64,000 nt of DNA, from positions 62,001 through 126,000 of the forward strand of contig MNCI01009556.1 of NCBI GenBank assembly GCA_015680685.1. Reading direction: 5' to 3'. Every line of letters starts with the position of its first letter. Position 1 is the first letter of the stretch. Both the position numbers and the translations under genes were made by a program. Source of the stretch: Gnetum montanum (Eukaryota > Streptophyta > Gnetopsida > Gnetales > Gnetaceae). Below, piece by piece: positions 23,254 to 35,590 of the stretch. The notes below the pieces were generated by a model. The model searched no databases, was not told where the DNA came from, and saw only the letters and a program-made list of their open reading frames with translations.

Positions 23254-24070
23254 TGTAATCGAGACATCAAACAACACAATGTACCATCTCTCTAATGATG
23301 GGATCTTTTCCTAGAGTTTTGGCATCTTTGAAGGTATTTTAAGACTATTTTGATGATCTTAGGACATTATAGGGTCAATGGAGACTTGTTTGGAAGTGTC
23401 CAGAGGATTTAGACCTAAAGAAAAGCATCATTAATTTTTTCCCTTGCAAATGAGGCATTTCTACCTAATTCAAGATATCTCAACTACATCCCAGACATCT
23501 CATGCATTTCCTAGATGTTTCATCCTAAGTCCAAGTGTTCTTCTTCAAACATGTCTTAAGAAAGATATCTCAATTCTTTTCAATATGTCTTCATATATCC
23601 CAAGAATTCTCATTTGAGATTTGCAACTCTCAGGTGGGATGTTCGATTCTCCTCCAAGATGTTTGATATAAACATCAAATATTTTTCTACAATTTTTTTT
23701 AAATATTTAGATTTTTAAATTTAAGATGAAAAATAAAGAGATAGGGGAAGAAAGTATAAATAGACATCTTAAGCCATCAATTAAGCCAAGAGAGTCTAGG
23801 AAGAGAACATGTGAGTTGAGAAAAAAGAGTTAATAGATAGAGTCCTAGGTAAGTACCTTGGTTATCATCATTGTGAGAGTGTGCTTTTTTTATTTGAGTG
23901 TAGTGTAAGAATTAGATTGAATCTCTTCTATGTACTTTGTAATGTATGCTTCCTTCCAGTTATAAATTCTTCAATTGATTAAGAATAAAGCTTCACTTTC
24001 TTTCTTATTCAAAATTTATTTTTTGTATCATTGAGAGAGATTGGATTGTAGAAACCATGGATGCACCTCA
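23254..24070 (+). repeat. 5' LTR of F
   Basis: Starts tgtaatcgag (mutated TGATGTGGA) and ends gatgcacctca. The TATA box agtataaatagac is near 23,755, and the polyadenylation word aagaataaa near 23,980. An oriented TATA-then-AATAAA order agrees with plus orientation. Confidence 0.75.
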
Positions 24071-24076
24071 TTAGAT

Positions 24077-24092
24077 TGGTATCAAAGCTACT
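24077..24092 (+). other. Primer-binding site of F (initiator tRNA-Met)
   Basis: TGGTATCAAAGC six bases after the LTR. The canonical site is TGGTATCAGAGC, one difference. Confidence 0.85.
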
Positions 24093-24622
24093 TATACTTG
24101 AAGAAAATTTCATTCAAGTGGAATATTCTCATATCAATTGCAAGGAATCACTTCTAATTCTCAATCTTGGCTTAATTCTCTCTTGTTATTTCTTCTACTC
24201 ACCCTACGATTTATAAATTTTTCTTTGATCTCTAATTTTGTGATATCTTTCAAGAATTAAAAGATCATTATAGAATTGAATATCCATTGGCTTGTACTAT
24301 CTATGGTTTGAAGATCTTGAGTCATTTTTCCAAATATTTGAGTATTTCTACTTTCATCCCTTGAGCATTCTTGAATATTTTATCTTTCCTTATAGTGTTT
24401 GATGAATTTTCGTTTTAGATTAATTTTCATAATGCTTTCAAAGAAGAACATAGTTCAATATTTGTTAAGAAACAAGAATCATGTGAAAAATTTTCTAAAG
24501 CTCATAGCTAAGAAACTTAGAAAGCTTGAAAAAAATAAATGATATACTAGCTCACAAAAATCATCTAAGTAAGGGCTCAATTCCTGCAATTTTTTATCAA
24601 GACCTCTTCAAGACATTACTCA

Positions 24623-25700
24623 ATGCCATACCCTGAAGATGAACGTCCTTTTAAAAATGAAGATATTAGGGAAGATGAAGATCAAGATGATTCCTTTCTT
24701 CATTCTCATAGTATTGAGAATAAGTCTAAAGGTTTTATTTTTCCTAGGAAAGGGAAAAATGAACTTTCTTCTAAGCCTAAAAGGAAGAAAGATGAAGGAA
24801 TTTAAGTCACTCTTGAAAAGTATTTTAGACATGATTCAAGAATGTCTCATGTTGAATTAGTCCTTAAATGACATGGAAAGAATTGAATGTTTCATATCTT
24901 GGTTGAAATTCATTAACAAGTACTTTGAACCTAAAGATGTAAAAAATCATCAAAATTTGTCATATGTTGAAACCAAATTGGAAGAAATGAAACTTGTACG
25001 ATGGGAGATGGAAAGCTATTCTTACAAGATAAATAATGGCACTTTCATCAATAATTGTTGTTTAATGCAATTCATGCTTAAGAAAAAAATTGATAAGAAT
25101 CATCATAGATAAGAGATCATTCAAAAATTAAAACATGTAAGGCTAGGTGATAAGAGTATGAAGGACTAGTACATGAATTTTTGTAAGACCTTATAGATTC
25201 CAAAAGTTCATTAGGATAACTATGATCAAACATCCAAATTTTAAGGAAGAATCAAAAGTTAGTATCAATAAGATCTAACCTTCTATGAACCCCAGACATC
25301 GGATGAGGATTTTGAATTGGATCTTAAGGCTAAGAATAAAATTTAAGGCTATAATAAAGGTTTCAAATATTCTAAGGGAAATGACTCCAAAGCTTCTTTA
25401 GATGAGAAAGGACCTAAGGAGAAGAAATATTAAATAATACATAATGAAGAAGCAAGAGAAGTTCAAAAAGGACCATGATTCCAAGCAAGACTACATAAAG
25501 AAAAGGAAAGGTCAATGAAATGGTTGTCTCTAATCTTCAATGCTTCAATTATGATGAAAAAGAACATAAATAATGGAAATGTAATAAAAAAAAGGTTTTT
25601 AAGAGTAAGGAACTACAAATATTGGAAAATAAAGAATCCTCTAATGGAGGTAAACCTCTTGTGATTGAAGATGCAACAAAAATTAATTCTTTCATTTTTA
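24623..25700 (+). pseudogene. gag of F
   Basis: Structural protein relic. The acidic start (24,623: MPYPEDERPFKNEDIREDED) is followed by a gag core from 24,873. The core reads RIECFISWLKFINKYFEPKD, VKNHQNLSYVETKLEEMKL then WWEME-like VRWEME, and RLGDKSMKDYMNF after a stop. This is the order of the chromovirus-type gag (FLDWL...YFE....V..VEAKL...A..WW, LRQGD.SV..Y...F). A nucleocapsid knuckle relic CFNYDEKEHKQWKC near 25,540 has lost its second Cys (CxxC changed to CxxY). Many stops. Confidence 0.7.
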
Positions 25701-27230
25701 TGGAAATGTGAATGTTAATTAAGAAAATGAGGAAGATGAAAGTCTTAATGAAGTAGAGATCAATGAGAATAGTTATTAAGTATCTCTTATTGAGCAAATG
25801 AGGTATCAATACTCAATCTTTTCAATGGAGGAAAACAAAAGTTTTATGAAAGGGACTAAGAGATCTTCAAAGTTCAAGCTGGTATACACTACTAAACAAG
25901 AAGAGTTCCTACCTCATGAGTTATAGAGGGTTAAGGATGAAAGATAATGGATTGGTAAAGATCAAGGAATTTCTTAAAGGAATATCAAAGGTATATCTAG
26001 AAGGTATGATACTTATTCTTTCTAAAATTGTCTATCCCTTGTGGCAATGTAAAGAAAATTCTATGTTAAGTTTAGCTTATCTCATTGGAGAGAGCTAAAT
26101 TTTCTAGCCTAGGTATGTGGAAGAATGATTCATTTAATGATGTTGTTGATGAAATTGATGTTGCATCCATGGAGGAGAATTTACCTTTTAAGTTGCTACC
26201 TCTGAAATAAAAGGAAAAGCTTGTTGATGATTTCTTTAAAGAGGAGGAACTATTGGAATTAGGAACTCCTATTTGGAATCTTGAACCTTCAAGGCTTAAT
26301 GACAGTGGATAGCCACATGTTGAAGATCAAGGTGAATCAAAGATGGATGGGAGAAGAAATGAATAGGTAAGTGATTCTAAGATTTACCTTGCAAATGGTA
26401 GTAATGTCTCTCATGTTGAAGCTTGTGTGATCAATGCAAATATTTTACTTCAACCTAGTAGTAGTTTGTTTAATTGTAATGATGAGAATCATGATCATTA
26501 TGGTGATTATGATGAAATTATGATTTATGTTTTGAATGATGAAATTATGTAACTTTTAATGTTATTATTAGTAAGATCAAGACTAATAATTATAATGTAT
26601 CTAATTTTTCAACTAATAATGATGACTAAGGTAATAGTCATTATGAGAAGATCATTATTTATGAAGACATTAATAGCAATGGATTTGATTATATTGGTAG
26701 TGAAATTGATGAGGAATATCTACATTGTGATGCTAATTGTGAATGGGAGCTAGATGGTAGTCTTCCAAATACCAATATGAAGGTAAATAAGAGGAAAAAT
26801 AATGGAATAATGAAAGATAGTTTGAGGAGACCTAATCCTTTTGAATTTCTTTAGTCTTCTTATTCTGTACACCATAGAAGAAAAACATGCAATTTAATGC
26901 TCTTAAGATGGAATCATGGTAGAAACTTGAGGGAAAAGATTAAATCCACTATTATTTCATGTAATTTTCCATTTTAATGTAAGAAAAAATGTATGCTAAT
27001 ATGTATATGTGTATTTATGTGCATCATGCATACATTATATTGTGTGTTTATGTGTATTACAAAATAAGGTTTTGATGGTTGAGACAAAATGTTGTAAGCT
27101 CTAACCATTCCATGTCTATGTTGTGCTTTGATTTGTGTTTGAGTTTTGACCTATGTGAGGGGGCAAAAGCTCTTTCAAGTGTAAAGGCTTCTTATGTGGG
27201 AATTAAGATTCTTTTTCAAGGGGGAGGACA
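25700..27230 (+). other. Internal region of F without pol
   Basis: Short, mostly Asp/Glu/Asn-rich readings (near 26,480-26,760: NCNDENHDHYGDYDE) and A/T-rich DNA with microsatellite-like tatgtgtatt runs near 27,000. I could not recognise any pol block. Confidence 0.45.
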
Positions 27231-27231
27231 C

Positions 27232-28055
27232 TGATGTGGATATTAAATAGGTCAATGTACCATCTCTCTAATGATAAGATCTTTTCATAGAGTTTTGGAA
27301 TATTTGGGTGTGTTTTGACCCTATTTTGATGAGCTCTAGGGAGTGTAGTATAAATGGAAACTTGTTTGGAAGTCTCTAGATGTTCTAGACCTTCAAACAA
27401 GTATATTTATTTTTGGCCCCAGGAGGTTAGATGTCTCCACCTAATCCTAGGCATCTCCACTACATCAAAGAAATCTCATGCATTCCTTGATGTCTTATCT
27501 TGAGTCCAAGCATATCAGCTTCTTCCAAGATATCTTAGGTAAGAGATTTGAACTTTATTCAAGAAATATCCATCTATTACAAGATGTCTCATCTAAGATC
27601 TGTAACCTTTAGATGGGACATTTCATTCTCCTTCAAGACATCTCATATGAATATAAAATAATTTTATATGGATTTTTTAAATATTTAAATATTTAATTTA
27701 AGAGAAAGAATGAAGAGATAGGAGGGAAGTATAAATAAACCTCCTGAGCCATCAATTGAACTATTAGTATCTAGGGAAAGAAGAGGTAAGTTGAGAGAAG
27801 TGAGTGAAGAGATAAAGTCTTAGCTAAGTGACTTGGTTATCATCATTGTGAAAGTGTGATATCGTTATTTGAGTATGGTGTGGGAACTAAATTTCATCTC
27901 TTGTTTAGCCTTGGGAATGTGTGCTTCCTTTTAGCTATAAATTCTCCATTTGAGCAAGAATAAAGATTTCATTTTCTTTCTTGTTTGAAATTGCTATTTT
28001 GTGACATTGAGAGCACTTGGATAGTGGAACCCATAGGAGTTCCTTGTTAACTTCA
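27232..28055 (+). repeat. 3' LTR of F
   Basis: Starts TGATGTGGATATTAAATAGG after the polypurine tract. TATA box agtataaataaacc near 27,735, aagaataaag near 27,957. The end is uncertain by about 10 bp; cttca at 28,051-28,055 is taken. Confidence 0.75.
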
Positions 28056-28060
28056 TTTCA

Positions 28061-28240
28061 ATTTCTCATAGTAGGATGATAGTCTTCCAATTCTTTAATA
28101 GGTGCTTATTTAGATGATTATAGTTTCTCAATCTTAGTTGTAGTACCTAATATTTTAGCTACTATTCTTTTATCTAATAGTAAAGGTGGAACCTTCTCTT
28201 AAACCTTAACTGGTGACTTCTCCTTTATCATCTCTATGGA
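28061..28240 (-). pseudogene. ORF2 linker of B2, right of F
   Basis: The minus strand reads IEMIKEKSPVKV, stop, then EKVPPLLLDKRIVAKILG, a Lys/Glu-rich linker that should have been contiguous with 23,248 before F inserted. It joins the integrase start at about 28,245 with no rest of integrase between, so a deletion is likely at that joint. Confidence 0.35.
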
Positions 28241-28244
28241 TCAT

Positions 28245-29900
28245 TGAACTTAGAAGGGGGGGATGCATTGATGGGTATCCATCAAGAGAATTGGCTAAGA
28301 ATACCCTGCCATTAGGATCTTAATAACTATGTATCTTCCAACATAATCGTCCCTACAAGGGCCCTCATGATTATCTTGGAGAATGCATTGTTGGTTAACA
28401 TTAAGAATACACCAATGAAACAAGCCATTAACACAGACCTTATAAAGGTATCTCCTGATCTCCATAAATCATTTGGCTTAATGAAAAGGAATTTGTTTCT
28501 TCCTATGATCTAACTCTTATGGAATCTCCTAAGTGAGAAGATAAGTGAGGATGCCATCGTACCATGTAGGTTTAGCAAGAACTTGTTCATTTATCACACC
28601 AGCAAAGAGGAGTTTATTAAGAAAATAATCAAAGTGTGGGCTCTCCTCCTCTTTGTTATCCCATTGCAACCAAGACAAGTGGTCAACAACCACATTCTCA
28701 ATTCTATTTCAATATAACATAGTAATATCGAAGTCCTATAAGATTACAAACCACTGTATGACACAAGCACTCATTGTTGGTTGATTCACCAAGAAACAGA
28801 TTACACTATGGTCTATGTGCATGAATACCTTCTACCCAAGCACAGAGTTTCTAAATTTCTTTAAGGCATACATCACCACCATTAGTTCTTTCTCCATTTT
28901 GATGTAATTTAGTTGTGTACCCACAATGCTTTGAATTGCACAATGGATGTAGAAAGAATGTTTTTTATTATCCAATTATATGAGTATGGCTCCCAAGGAA
29001 TAGTTCAATGTATCCATCATGATGTGAAATGGTTGAGGCTAGTTAGGTGATCATAGAATTGAAGTTTCTACAAGCTTCTACCTGAGGTTCTAGAATTCCT
29101 TTTCACATTCCTTCATTCATACAAATGGAGTATCTTTCTTTGTCAGCTCTACTAATGATTTTATGATCTTAGAGAACTTCTCTATGAATCATTAGTGGTA
29201 GCTAGTGTGACCATGCAATGACGAGATGTATTTAATAGTTTCCTATCGGTGGGTTATTCCTTAGATGAGCTTGAATTTTTTAGGATCGATCTCAATCATT
29301 TCTTGTGAGATTCTATGCCCGAACACAATGTCCACTTGGACCATCATTTGGCTCTTTTGCCAATTAAGCCAAAGGTTAGTCTCCACATACCTTTTTAGTA
29401 GTTGCTCAAGGTGGTTTAGGGCTTTCTCAAACCTAGTGCCATAGGTGGATAAATTATCCATGAATACCTTCATCCCACTACTAATCTATTGTTGAAAAAT
29501 GTTAAGGATAAGGCATTGGAAATTTTCAATGGCATTGCACAAACCAAAAGAGATCTTTCTATATGAAAAAGTATCCCATGAACTTGTGAATGTTTTTTTC
29601 CTAAGCTTCAGGTGCTATTTGAATTTAGTTATAGCCATTATAACCATCCAAAAATATATAGAAACAATGCCAATAAATAGTGTCCAACACCCAGTCCAAA
29701 AATCGTAATGGAAAATGATCTTTGTAGGTCATCATGCTCAACGACATGAAGTCAATATAGATCCTCCACTTGCCATCTTTCTTTGGCACGATCACTCATG
29801 GTCAAACCCACTTACAATCCCCAATGGAATAGATGAACCTAACCTTGAGGAATTGTTCAATATCCTTCTTGATGATCTGCTTTAACTTGGGCTTCAACTA
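28245..29900 (-). pseudogene. RT, RNase H and integrase N-terminus of B2
   Basis: RT blocks are present from about 29,830 (RLNWFDH-type decay), FGLCNA near 29,540, and the catalytic block MKVFMDNLSTYG (29,473-29,438; YMDD changed to FMDN). The palm/thumb continues as VETNLWLNWQKSQMM and FGHRISQEMIEIDPKKFKLI. RNase H follows to about 28,650 (NVVVDHLSWLQW near 28,690). The integrase zinc-finger start has NHEGPCRDDYVGR and IKILMAGYS near 28,390-28,300, then stops. The integrase core is missing. Homologous to B1 where both exist. Confidence 0.7.
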
Positions 29901-30539
29901 CCACTAGAGATACCTCTTTGGCTTTATGGAAGGATCAATATAGATGTGATGTTGGAATACCCTAACATCAATCCTAGTGAGTTTGGGATATAACCAAGAA
30001 TAGTTTATTAGCCATTTTTTAACCACCTTCAATAGCTTCTCTTTTTATTCATGATAAAGGTTGGCATTGATTATCATTAGTTTTCCATTTTTTAGAAAAG
30101 CATATTTCATGATGGTAGGTAGAGCTTTCAACTCTAGGGGCTCATGTTTAAAATTTTTAAGGATTTCCAAATTTTTCTAATAAGTTTCATTAGGTTCATC
30201 ATTAGAGAGTTAGCAATGATCTTCCTCCAACTCATTCATGCCTTCAACATAAGAACTTATTTGAATTTTAGTTGGTTTCATGCAAAGTGTGCTACTTTTC
30301 AAATTAGTTGATAGCCACTAGGTGCTCTCTTGTTTTCTAGCTATTGCATAAAGGAATCTTCGAATTTCTATCTTGTTAGCACACCATCTACATGCTATGG
30401 TTGATGTACTTTTGATGGCCCATAGTTTCTACACATAGTTGCACTAAGTATCATTGTACATGATGCATGGAACTCTCTTCTTCTTTATCTTTCCAAATGC
30501 ATTTTCCTTGAAAATATCCAAGGAAAGGTCTCTAATGCC

Positions 30540-30840
30540 TAACCATACATCAATGGTACTTAGTCAAGCCTTTCCCATGATGGTTGAAGATTCCCCTTTG
30601 TAGTTATCAACTCAAATCACTAGGAAATTGGCAAGGTATGATGAACCACAAATGATAGTCATAATGTCCTCCACTAGTCCCAAGGAAATATTGATGGAAC
30701 AGTCAACCAACTTAAGATGAATGTTGCTCTTCTTAAGTCGAGGTAGGTTCTAGGCTTTGTACATCTTATGAAAAATCAGATTAACACCAAAACCTGAATC
30801 AAGAAAAGCCTTGGATTATTCATTCCTAGTGATTTGCAAA
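30540..30840 (-). pseudogene. Aspartic protease domain of B2
   Basis: Best protease relic of the B elements: KAFLDSGFGVNLIFHKMYK carries the DSG active site. LGLVEDIMTIICGS and GESSTIMGKAWLSTIDVWLG follow, matching Athila-type retropepsins. Three or more stops are at Trp/Gln positions. The segment 29,900-30,540 between protease and RT is pol-like, broken. Confidence 0.65.
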
Positions 30841-31199
30841 TAGATTAATGGAGTCCCAAAATAAGATCTTTTCCTATAAAGATGACCAACCTTTATCCAA
30901 TCAGTTACTACATGGATTAGCATTATGATAAGAACATTAAGAGGTGTTTTATTTTAAGAGGCCTCAAATGGATTGGATGAGGGAGCAGCAGAGTTATTAG
31001 CCATATGAGTCTGTGAGGGCATTGTAGGATTGTTGGTTTAGAAAAGTGGTTTTCTTGGGATCTAGTTTTCAAATCACTTGGTCAAGGAGTTGCTATAAGT
31101 TTATGCCCCTGGTAGCATTTTGTTGCTATGGTTGGGTTGGAATCTTGCCTTGCATTGATGGAGAAAGTGGTGATTATAGTTTAATAATATAGGGACAAG

Positions 31200-33555
31200 A
31201 ACACAAGGATGAGTAGTGTGATAATGATATGGAGATTTCCCTCTTAGAGAAGGAGATTGAGCTTTATATACATAGGAGGATAGTAGTCATGCTGGAATGA
31301 GGCATGATTAGAAGAGTCACATGAAGAAATGAGCTATTGAACATAGTATCCATATGGATCAACCTATATGTAAGGGTATTTCTACCTTGGTGGTGGCATC
31401 CGCCATGATTTTTGGTGCTGCCACTAATGATATTTCCCAAAAGGTTGTGGTGAAGCTCCACTTGGATAATAGGCTTATTTTTTGTGGAAGTACCTAGGAT
31501 TGCCTTAAGGTTAAGGTAATCTTCTAGGTGCTTGCCTTCTAGCCATTCTAGGATATAGAGCATACATCCAAAATTCCTACAAGTGTGACATAATAGGGCA
31601 ACATCCCTTAGGATATTCATATTGATAGATGTCACATACACCATCATAATCTGATTTAGACTCCACAACCTCCTATACTACAACAACATTGGTCTTATCC
31701 ATTTGGTGGGCACATTTAACTTCCTTCCTTCCTCTAGCCTCTACCATTTTTAGAGCACTTTGAAACTTTTCATCCAAAGAATCCCATATTTTTTCTACCT
31801 TAGCCAAAATTTTAGAGAAAAATTTTTAAATTGACAAGGTTTTTCATTACCGCATCTCATCAAGTGGTGCCTCCTCCACATTATCACAAGAGCAAACATT
31901 CCTCTTTTAGATGGAAGGGTCTCAGTTGTACTCCTCTCCACTTTCTCTCTTTCTTAGCTCTTCTTCTTCTTTAGCAATCCACCTAATGAGGCTTTGGATC
32001 TAATGGGCTCTAAGCTTTGATAGTGTCCCTTTTCATAGATCCAAAGAGTTCCTCTTGCTTCTGAGCAAAGCCCATCTATGATATGACAAAGATGCTTCCT
32101 TTGAGAATAACCATATCTAGGACATCGACACAAAAGAGAATAGTACCTACCCATGGTTGCATCCTAGGGTTCATATGTTTCTTGCATCCAACCTTGGATC
32201 TAATTTCTTGATTTATACACTTGATAGTACATCTAATATTTATCATTGAAGATCTCAAGCATTGTTCTCCATCTACAAATTGATTTCGGCTCCAAGGACT
32301 AGTACCTAGTTTTAGCTTCTTTTATGACAGCCCTATAGAACAACTTATGTTTATGTCATTTTTTCCATGTTATATAAGGCACAAGAATTGTGAAAGGATT
32401 ATATATGATTCTATAGATCTTTGTTATATCCCCCTTCAAACATGGGAACATTGCTCACATCCAGTCATTTTATTTTGTTGTCTTTCACATGCCTTGTTGG
32501 AATTCTCACTACCTGTGTGATATTTAGCATATTTCAAGTTGCAAGAAAAGGCTTATCATAGTCATGGACTTTGTGGTGGTCATACTGCTTATGATGCCTT
32601 CTGCTATCCCTTCTCTCATGGTGGTAGGCCTTTGCTAATTTTCCATGCCCCATATCTTGACTGGTCTGGTGGGACCTATAATCATTTCTATTATGTCAAT
32701 CACCTCCATCACAATCACATCTCGTATGGCTTCAGTGGAAGCTAAAGGAAGAAGAAGTTAAATAGAAATAAGGACTAGCACTAAAATGCTTCCCACCCCC
32801 TCATTAATGGTTATGACCATGATTATCATCATGATGCCTATCCTTGTCCCTATCATGACTCCCATCTATGGATCTCGCATGATCATGAGACCCATTCTTA
32901 CCTAAACTAGGATTATTTATAGTTGACTATAAGTTTTGGTTCAAGCCCCCTTCATCAAAACCAAGGAAAGGATAATTAGTGAAATGAGAATCCCTAGAGA
33001 AGGGATCCTCACTATCATTTTGTCCTAGTGAGAATAAGGGATTATTAAACTATTTCCCCTTCACATCTTCAAAATGCTTATCTTGTTGTTGACCAATTTT
33101 ACATTGTGCTTTAGTGGGATGTTAATCCTTAGAGTCATGATCCTACACAATGTACTCAACATGGAGCCCCTAGATGCCCAACCTGATAAGAGCTTTTTGG
33201 AGCATCACAAGAACTAATTGATTAGGTAGCAACACAATGTTGCCTTCCATGTCCCTCCACCACATCTAGTCATCTTGATGTAGGATGAAAGTGAAGTCAA
33301 GCACATACTCATTGGTATGAGTATATACCACTCAACATTGTTGGGACACTAGCTAATTTGATTGTCCATTTATTTGATTGGATGTGTGCTCAAATTTCAG
33401 TGGAGAATCATACTTGTGAGAAGAATATATTTTTAATTAAAAGAAAAGGTACTGTGTTTTTTGCAATTACTATCAGCTAAAATTATTTCAAATTGAATGT
33501 TTGATCCAACAATGTTGAATTAATTTTACTAAGTCTTAGATAGCACACGAATCAA
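31200..33555 (-). pseudogene. gag of B2
   Basis: The gag core at about 32,154-32,060 reads YYSLLCRCPRYGYSQRKHLC then HIIDGL, the same pattern as A-, B1 and E. A Cys-rich stretch near 31,640-31,560 (C..YQYEYPKGCCPIMSHL) is a possible nucleocapsid knuckle. The tail is Tyr/His/Asn-rich (31,264-31,500). Frames shift repeatedly. Confidence 0.65.
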
Positions 33556-33562
33556 ACTAAAG

Positions 33563-34474
33563 TCCTTAGCAATGGAAATAATGATGAACGATGAGTATGC
33601 CCTACACCCAACCATATGAATCACTAGCATTCACTCAGCAATTTGGTTGAATTTTGTAGCCTTTACTTCTCTAAGTATAATGGATTCTAGGATGTGAAAC
33701 TAATTGTTGTAATATTTGTCTTTCCAATTCCACTTTTGAAGTTGAAAGGTATGGTTAAGTGTAATTGAGTTATATGATTGTTATCATTTTATCTTTTTTC
33801 ATTTAAGTTACCTAGTGAATAAGAATAAAGAATAAAGTAATTTAATGCTAAATTAATCTAACAACTAACACACACTTGAATAATCCTACCATAAGCATTC
33901 ATTCTCACCTTCTGTATACATCCTGAACATGTACAACACTACTGGGATACCAAACTTTAACTGTTACTATGATTACCATGCATTAAACATATGGTCAAAG
34001 TGGTTTTACTTATGTTCACTATTTAATCACTATTAATTACTTAATTACTTAAATACTTAAATGCATTAAAATGAATTGCTGAAATATTAAATACTTAAGT
34101 AAAATAATTAATCTAGTCTAAGTGCTACAATGTTGATAAAAGAAGCTTGCCTTTATTTCCATCCACACTTAAGTGCTCAAGTATAATAGTGCTTGAATAA
34201 AGATCTGTATACTCTTTGACTTTTACTATGGAGACTCAAAAAGATATTCTAAGTATAAAATGAAAAAATTGCAAGTGCTTTGCTCCAACTATGAAAACTC
34301 ATGTCATAAATGTCATAGATAGGCACATATTTATATGTGAAACAAGGTGTCCCATCAATGAGTACATGTCAATGGGTCATACCCTACATTGATGGGATAA
34401 TGTCAACAAGTTCCTATCCATGGGGTCAAATCACTGGCATCGTATCGATGTGGCCAAATCATGATGACTCATCA
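33563..34474 (-). repeat. 5' LTR of B2 with decayed primer site
   Basis: The LTR runs on the minus strand from TGATGAGTCATCATG (34,474) to ...CGTTCATCA (33,582), 893 bp. The site behind it (33,580-33,563) reads TATTTCCATTGCTAAGGA, a further decayed version of the B1 site. The LTR matches 15,908-16,789. Confidence 0.75.
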
Positions 34475-35590
34475 ACATGTCACGACAACCTAGATAGGGA
34501 TTCAACACATTTGTACAAAGTATTCAAGTTCATTATAAATAGGTAAAAACCATGGAAGGTGTCCATTATTATCTAAGTTTCAAAATAAATTTTTTGCAAA
34601 GAACTCTAGCTCTATAAAGAAATTTGACATAAATCGCACATGGGTTATCCATGAACCTTTAATCTTACCCTAAAGAGAGATAAGCAAAGGCCTAAAACCA
34701 ATATGTAATATAATTTGATAATTAAATTTCTAAAAACTAATGGCTATTACTATGTTTCAAAGAACCAGCTACATCAAGCTATGAATCTATGGCTATTAAC
34801 TATTATCCTTGAACTAATTTGTAGATCTACTAGAAATACATCCTTTAGTTAATACCCACTCACCATAGTAGGCATGAGTCATGCTTTTACTAAGGATGTA
34901 ATCATATATAAATAGCTTTTCTTTAAATCTTGAGTAGAATCCTTGAGTCTTATTAGAAAGCTTATATCTACCAATACTCTTTGCCTTAGCTTCAAAATCT
35001 TTGAAAGCTTATATCTACCAATATTCTTTGCCTTAGATTCAGAATATTTGAATCTTTGCAAACCATCCTACCCAAGATTTCTTAGCATGAATATGAGATC
35101 ATCTTCAAGAATAACCTTATATAAAATCAACTACATAGGATATCCAAAAGACAATGAAAATAAGCATTTCCAAAAACAAAATAAGCATAGAAATGAAAAA
35201 ATCTACAAATGATTTTGTTTTTTTTAAAGCACCCAAGGAATTATGAAATAAGGATGATAAAACTAAATTACACAATGCCATGGCATCACATGAACATGGA
35301 AGATCCCATTGCCATGGATGAAGGGTGATTCTTATACATGTGATCCATAGGATATGGATGCATTAATACCTCAAGTAGGATCAAAAAAGAGTTCTTCATT
35401 TTACCATGCTCAAAGTAGCCTTGGGTTTTTAACCATAGTACATGCCTAAATTGTGCGACATGCTGTGTGGATACCATTGGCTTATGATGCATAGTGAATT
35501 ACCTCTGACAAATAGATAAGAATTATTTAAGGTATAGCAAAGACCCTTGCTATTGCTGCTACTACTACATGCTTTTATGAATCATCAAAG
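34475..35590 (+). other. Upstream region of P450 copy 2
   Basis: Matches 16,790-17,813. It has a two-copy 47-bp tandem repeat (from 34,956 and 35,003; gaaagcttatatctacca), where copy 1 has one unit. A TATA-like catatataaatagc lies near 34,905-34,918, possibly the old promoter. No coding sequence is seen. Confidence 0.45.

Larger units (their letters stand above)
23254..28055 (+). mobile_element. F: short gag-only Ty3/gypsy element, nested in B2
   Basis: Two direct LTRs (23,254-24,070 and about 27,232-28,055) flank 3.2 kb. An initiator-Met primer site follows the left LTR and a polypurine tract (aagggggaggacac, to 27,231) precedes the right one. Flanking 5-mers attca (23,249) and tttca (28,056) are a plausible decayed target duplication. 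The inside holds gag and an acidic, low-complexity stretch. No RT, RNase H or integrase block was recognised, and 3.2 kb is too short for a full pol. It is therefore non-autonomous. Its LTRs look quite diverged. Confidence 0.75.
20620..34474 (-). mobile_element. B2: Athila-like element, probably a recombinant of two elements, split by F
   Basis: Minus-strand order: 5' LTR (34,474-33,582), decayed primer site, gag, protease, RT, RNase H, integrase N-terminus, linker, [F inserted], ORF2 coiled coil, 3' LTR (21,442-20,620). The 5' side matches B1. The 3' LTR matches 59,805-60,099. The two LTRs differ from each other much more than from their counterparts in the other units. The outside flanks do not match (tcaac against acatg), which argues against a single simple insertion. 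Confidence 0.6.

Noticed and set aside
20620-34474. Treating the LTRs at 20,620-21,442 and 33,582-34,474 as an ordinary pair from one insertion
   Set aside because: The two LTRs look much less alike than each is to its counterpart in the neighbouring unit, and the outer flanks do not match.
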